Shown: positions 6,356-8,135 of the stretch, one piece after another | How positions within the stretch are numbered: the first letter of the stretch is position 1 | Layout of the letters: each line of letters starts with the position of its first letter | Program-made: the position numbers and the translations under genes | From: an uncultured Alphaproteobacteria bacterium | GTDB taxonomy: Bacteria > Pseudomonadota > Alphaproteobacteria > UBA7887 | NCBI GenBank assembly: GCA_913044255.1 | Contig: CAJWOI010000109.1 | Location: 1 to 8,135 of the forward strand | DNA length: 8,135 nt | Direction: 5' to 3' | Notes under the pieces: model-generated | Database searches by the model: none | The model's input: the letters and a program-made list of their open reading frames with translations, nothing else | Told to the model about the DNA's origin: nothing

Positions 6356-7630
6356 ATGTATGACATTCACTTTCTCTCCTTTTTTTCCGCAATCAGGAGC
6401 GGTTTCCGAGTAATTCTTGCGGCCACCCTGGCGTTTGGACTAATCGGGGCTCTATTCAACTCATTTATAACCCCTCAATTCCGTGCCGAGGTGCTCCTTG
6501 AGCCGCCGACGCAAAAAGGCCTAAAAGACTTTATCCTTGCCCAGATTCCGCTGAATCGTTCTGACTCTCCAGAAATATTCGACGCTTTGGATACGAATAA
6601 CATCTTTCCGCAATTTAAGATGGAACTCGCCTCTCGGGTCGCTCAACTAGAGTTTCTAAAAAACGTGTGGAACGACATAGCCTCTGGTTCACCAGAGTCA
6701 TTGAAGTTTAATGTTCAATCTGTTGATGGATTTTCTAAGAAGGCTCAGTTTCGGTATTTTACGGAACTAACTTCACAATGGCGGTTAAACCACGACCAGC
6801 TAGTTTATTTGCCGCAATTCGGCATTGGTGATCCCAGCATAACGTTCAGAGTTGAGTCAGACCATACGGCAAGCAGGCCTTATCTGATTCTCGCTATCGA
6901 ATGGAACGACCCTGTACTTACAGCAAATCTTGCTAATCGATATGTTAACTTTGTGATTGATCGAACCAACGCGCAAGTCCGAGACCTGTTGCAGGCGGGG
7001 CTTGAAATTAGGACACAGAACATCTCTGACATGATCAATTACCAGAGAAAGAATGCTGAACGCAACCTGAAAGACCATGAACACAAATTAGAGCGTGCGA
7101 TTGAAATCGCTCGAGAACTTGGCCTGGAGGATCCCACTAGCGCCTTTGGTAACTTTAACGTTGTCAACATTACGCCTCCCCCCCAATTTTTTGTACACCC
7201 AAAGGAAAAGTTAAGTCAACATAGCCCCAGCCAGGGACAAAAATACCTTCCTTTGTATCATCCCGGAAATATCGCCAAGTCATCTTCCGTCGGGAACTCT
7301 TTGACCTATGCACCGCCTCTTTATACACGAGGTTGGCGAGCATTAGAACTGGAATATCAGAGTTTAAAGAATCGCCTTTCTTCTGATTTTTTTATACCGA
7401 ATATTCGAGACCTCCAGGGTCAACTCGAGTGGATCGAATCTATCAATTATGATGAGGCCTCTATTAATTCAGCGTCGATAGCGCAAAGTGCGGTGTCAAC
7501 TTACCGCACGACAGAGACCAAAGCGACAGTCTTGTTGGGGTTATTTATTCTGATAGGTTTGGTGCTTGGGATATTCCTTGCTCTGCTCCAGCATGCAAAA
7601 AATATTCCACTGACTCCTCTGAAGAAGTAA
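6356..7630 (+). CDS. wzz: Wzz-family polysaccharide chain-length determinant protein
   Basis: Complete 424-aa inner-membrane protein with the two-helix Wzz layout: TM1 at about residues 17-37, a large periplasmic part, and TM2 at about 391-412 followed by a short cytoplasmic tail. The periplasmic part has the N-terminal FRAEVLLEPP strand, RVAQLEFLKNVW, a coiled-coil-like stretch around 220-255 ending EIARELGLEDP, and PLYTRGWRALELEYQSLKNR followed by IRDLQGQLEWIES. These match the family pattern well. Wzz proteins oligomerise beside the Wzy polymerase and set the modal length of O-antigen or capsule chains. Oddities: the Pro-rich motif usually found before TM2 is missing, and a Pro/Ser/Gln/Tyr-rich linker of about 55 residues (roughly 265-320) makes it longer than the common 320-370 aa. 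I chose the ATG at 6356; an upstream TTG at 6323 would add 11 residues ahead of TM1. GGGG 11 bases before the ATG is a weak ribosome site. It is divergent from the exporter operon and convergent with the wecA-like gene. Confidence 0.88.
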   Translation: MYDIHFLSFFSAIRSGFRVILAATLAFGLIGALFNSFITPQFRAEVLLEPPTQKGLKDFILAQIPLNRSDSPEIFDALDTNNIFPQFKMELASRVAQLEFLKNVWNDIASGSPESLKFNVQSVDGFSKKAQFRYFTELTSQWRLNHDQLVYLPQFGIGDPSITFRVESDHTASRPYLILAIEWNDPVLTANLANRYVNFVIDRTNAQVRDLLQAGLEIRTQNISDMINYQRKNAERNLKDHEHKLERAIEIARELGLEDPTSAFGNFNVVNITPPPQFFVHPKEKLSQHSPSQGQKYLPLYHPGNIAKSSSVGNSLTYAPPLYTRGWRALELEYQSLKNRLSSDFFIPNIRDLQGQLEWIESINYDEASINSASIAQSAVSTYRTTETKATVLLGLFILIGLVLGIFLALLQHAKNIPLTPLKK

Positions 7631-7650
7631 CCCACCTTTTAGGGTCTCGC

Positions 7651-7668
7651 GTTTGGGGCACCCCAAAC
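7651..7668. repeat. Perfect inverted repeat GTTTGGGG-ca-CCCCAAAC downstream of wzz
   Basis: An 8-bp perfect dyad starting 20 bp after the wzz stop, well placed to end transcription from either side. It lacks a T-run on either strand, so it is not a standard intrinsic terminator; an RNA 3'-end stabiliser is possible. Confidence 0.5.
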
Positions 7669-7715
7669 CATTGATGAATGCACGAGGTTGCAATTTCATC
7701 ATTGAGAAGATTTTT

Positions 7716-7730
7716 GTTGGGGACCCCGAC
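7716..7730. repeat. Second hairpin GTTGGGG-a-CCCCGAC, similar to the first
   Basis: A 7-bp stem with one G-T/G-U pair, resembling the repeat at 7651-7668 in sequence and size. TTTTT lies just before it on the plus strand (AAAAA after it on the minus strand), the wrong side for a terminator in either direction. Confidence 0.4.
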
Positions 7731-7767
7731 TGTTAGTTTCCGATCTCCGTTGGCGTACCAGGCCGAT

Positions 7768-8135
7768 TCAAAAACGCGCAATTGCCCCCCCTCGTAACCA
7801 TGCTCGGAGAACGATATATAAAACCAGAGCAGGGAACACTGCCCAAAACAAAATCCAATCTGCAACTTTAAGATAAAACCCAAGAATCGCTATCGTACAA
7901 CTTATAGACTGAAAAAGGAGCAGAACCCCTAACACCGAATTCTTGCTGATACCGCGCCCCATCAGCAAATGATGTATGTGAGAGCGATCCGCCCTCACCA
8001 CCGATCGTTTTACCACAGCCCTCTCAACCAGTACGGCTGCCATGTCGAACATAGGCAAACCAAGCAGCCAAGGCGCGAGCACGCGGCGAACTGTATATTC
8101 ATGCTCATTTGACAAAATGATCAGACCATATGCAA
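7768..8135 (-). CDS. WecA/MraY-family polyprenyl-phosphate sugar-1-phosphate transferase, C-terminal part (runs off right edge)
   Basis: The last 122 codons of a multi-pass inner-membrane enzyme (GT family 4 / PNPT superfamily); the frame stays open to the window edge, so the start lies outside. The stretch LGLPMFDMAAVLVERAV is the conserved membrane segment before the loop carrying RADRSHIHHLLMGRGIS. The HIHH motif is typical of the WecA/TagO branch and sits in the cytoplasmic sugar-recognition loop. Two hydrophobic spans follow (SVLGVLLLFQSISCTIAILG and WILFWAVFPALVLYIVL), with a short basic tail. Known role: transfer of a HexNAc-1-phosphate, often GlcNAc, from UDP-sugar to undecaprenyl phosphate, which starts O-antigen or related glycans. 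The sugar cannot be assigned here. It is convergent with wzz and so a separate transcription unit. I do not call it wecA because the N-terminal half, with the Asp-rich metal site, is not visible. Confidence 0.9.
   Translation of the reverse strand, partial: AYGLIILSNEHEYTVRRVLAPWLLGLPMFDMAAVLVERAVVKRSVVRADRSHIHHLLMGRGISKNSVLGVLLLFQSISCTIAILGFYLKVADWILFWAVFPALVLYIVLRAWLRGGAIARF

Larger units (their letters stand above)
7631..7767. other. Convergent intergenic gap between wzz and the wecA-like gene
   Basis: A 137-bp gap where the two genes meet tail to tail. It has two GC-rich stem-loops (7651-7668 and 7716-7730) and nothing else I can name. A minus-strand frame crosses it but overlaps both real genes and has no family resemblance I can see. 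Confidence 0.6.

Noticed and set aside
7545..7883. 112-codon minus-strand frame across the wzz/wecA-like junction
   Set aside because: It overlaps the 3' ends of both well-supported genes in other frames and shows no family motif; most likely a shadow.
1..8135. CRISPR arrays, tRNA or rRNA genes, insertion sequences, phage or defence genes
   Set aside because: I saw no regularly spaced repeats, no tRNA cloverleaf or rRNA sequence, no recognisable transposase or terminal inverted repeats, and no defence-family motifs.

Overview
The window is a piece of a surface-polysaccharide (O-antigen, capsule or exopolysaccharide) locus from a Gram-negative bacterium. A gammaproteobacterium is my best guess. 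It rests on the combination of a WecA-type lipid-sugar initiator, a Wzz chain-length regulator, an MsbA/PglK-type ABC exporter, a class II amidotransferase and a GT2 polyprenol-phosphate glycosyltransferase, plus an ops-like leader site. There are no ribosomal or marker genes, so the taxonomy is inference.

Layout, left to right. 1-197 (-): the N-terminal 65 codons of a polyprenol-phosphate mannosyltransferase-like GT2, running off the left edge. About 194-1287 (-): two overlapping, unrecognised reading frames that share diverged copies of the same peptide motif. They may be small duplicated genes or, as likely, decayed ones. 1288-1597: no gene seen. 1598-3601 (-): a complete asparagine-synthase-type amidotransferase. 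3667-5616 (-): a complete ABC exporter with fused membrane and ATPase domains. 5617-6355: a long (about 740 bp) divergent intergenic region with several inverted repeats, an ops-like site on the minus strand and scraps of possible old coding sequence. 6356-7630 (+): a complete Wzz-family protein. 7631-7767: a convergent gap with two GC-rich hairpins. 7768-8135 (-): the C-terminal part of a WecA/MraY-family sugar-1-phosphate transferase, running off the right edge.

How the genes fit together (inference from families): the WecA-like enzyme would load the first sugar phosphate onto undecaprenyl phosphate. The ABC exporter is a plausible flippase for the lipid-linked glycan. The amidotransferase probably amidates a uronic-acid sugar, as proposed for WbpS-type proteins, rather than making free asparagine. 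Wzz sets polymer length. The GT2 would supply a polyprenol-phosphate sugar donor. The ABC exporter and the amidotransferase, 65 bp apart, look like one minus-strand operon starting in the long divergent region. wzz is read the other way from the same region.

The core genes are familiar families. The least explained parts are the duplicated unknown unit at about 217-1122 and the structured divergent region at 5617-6355.
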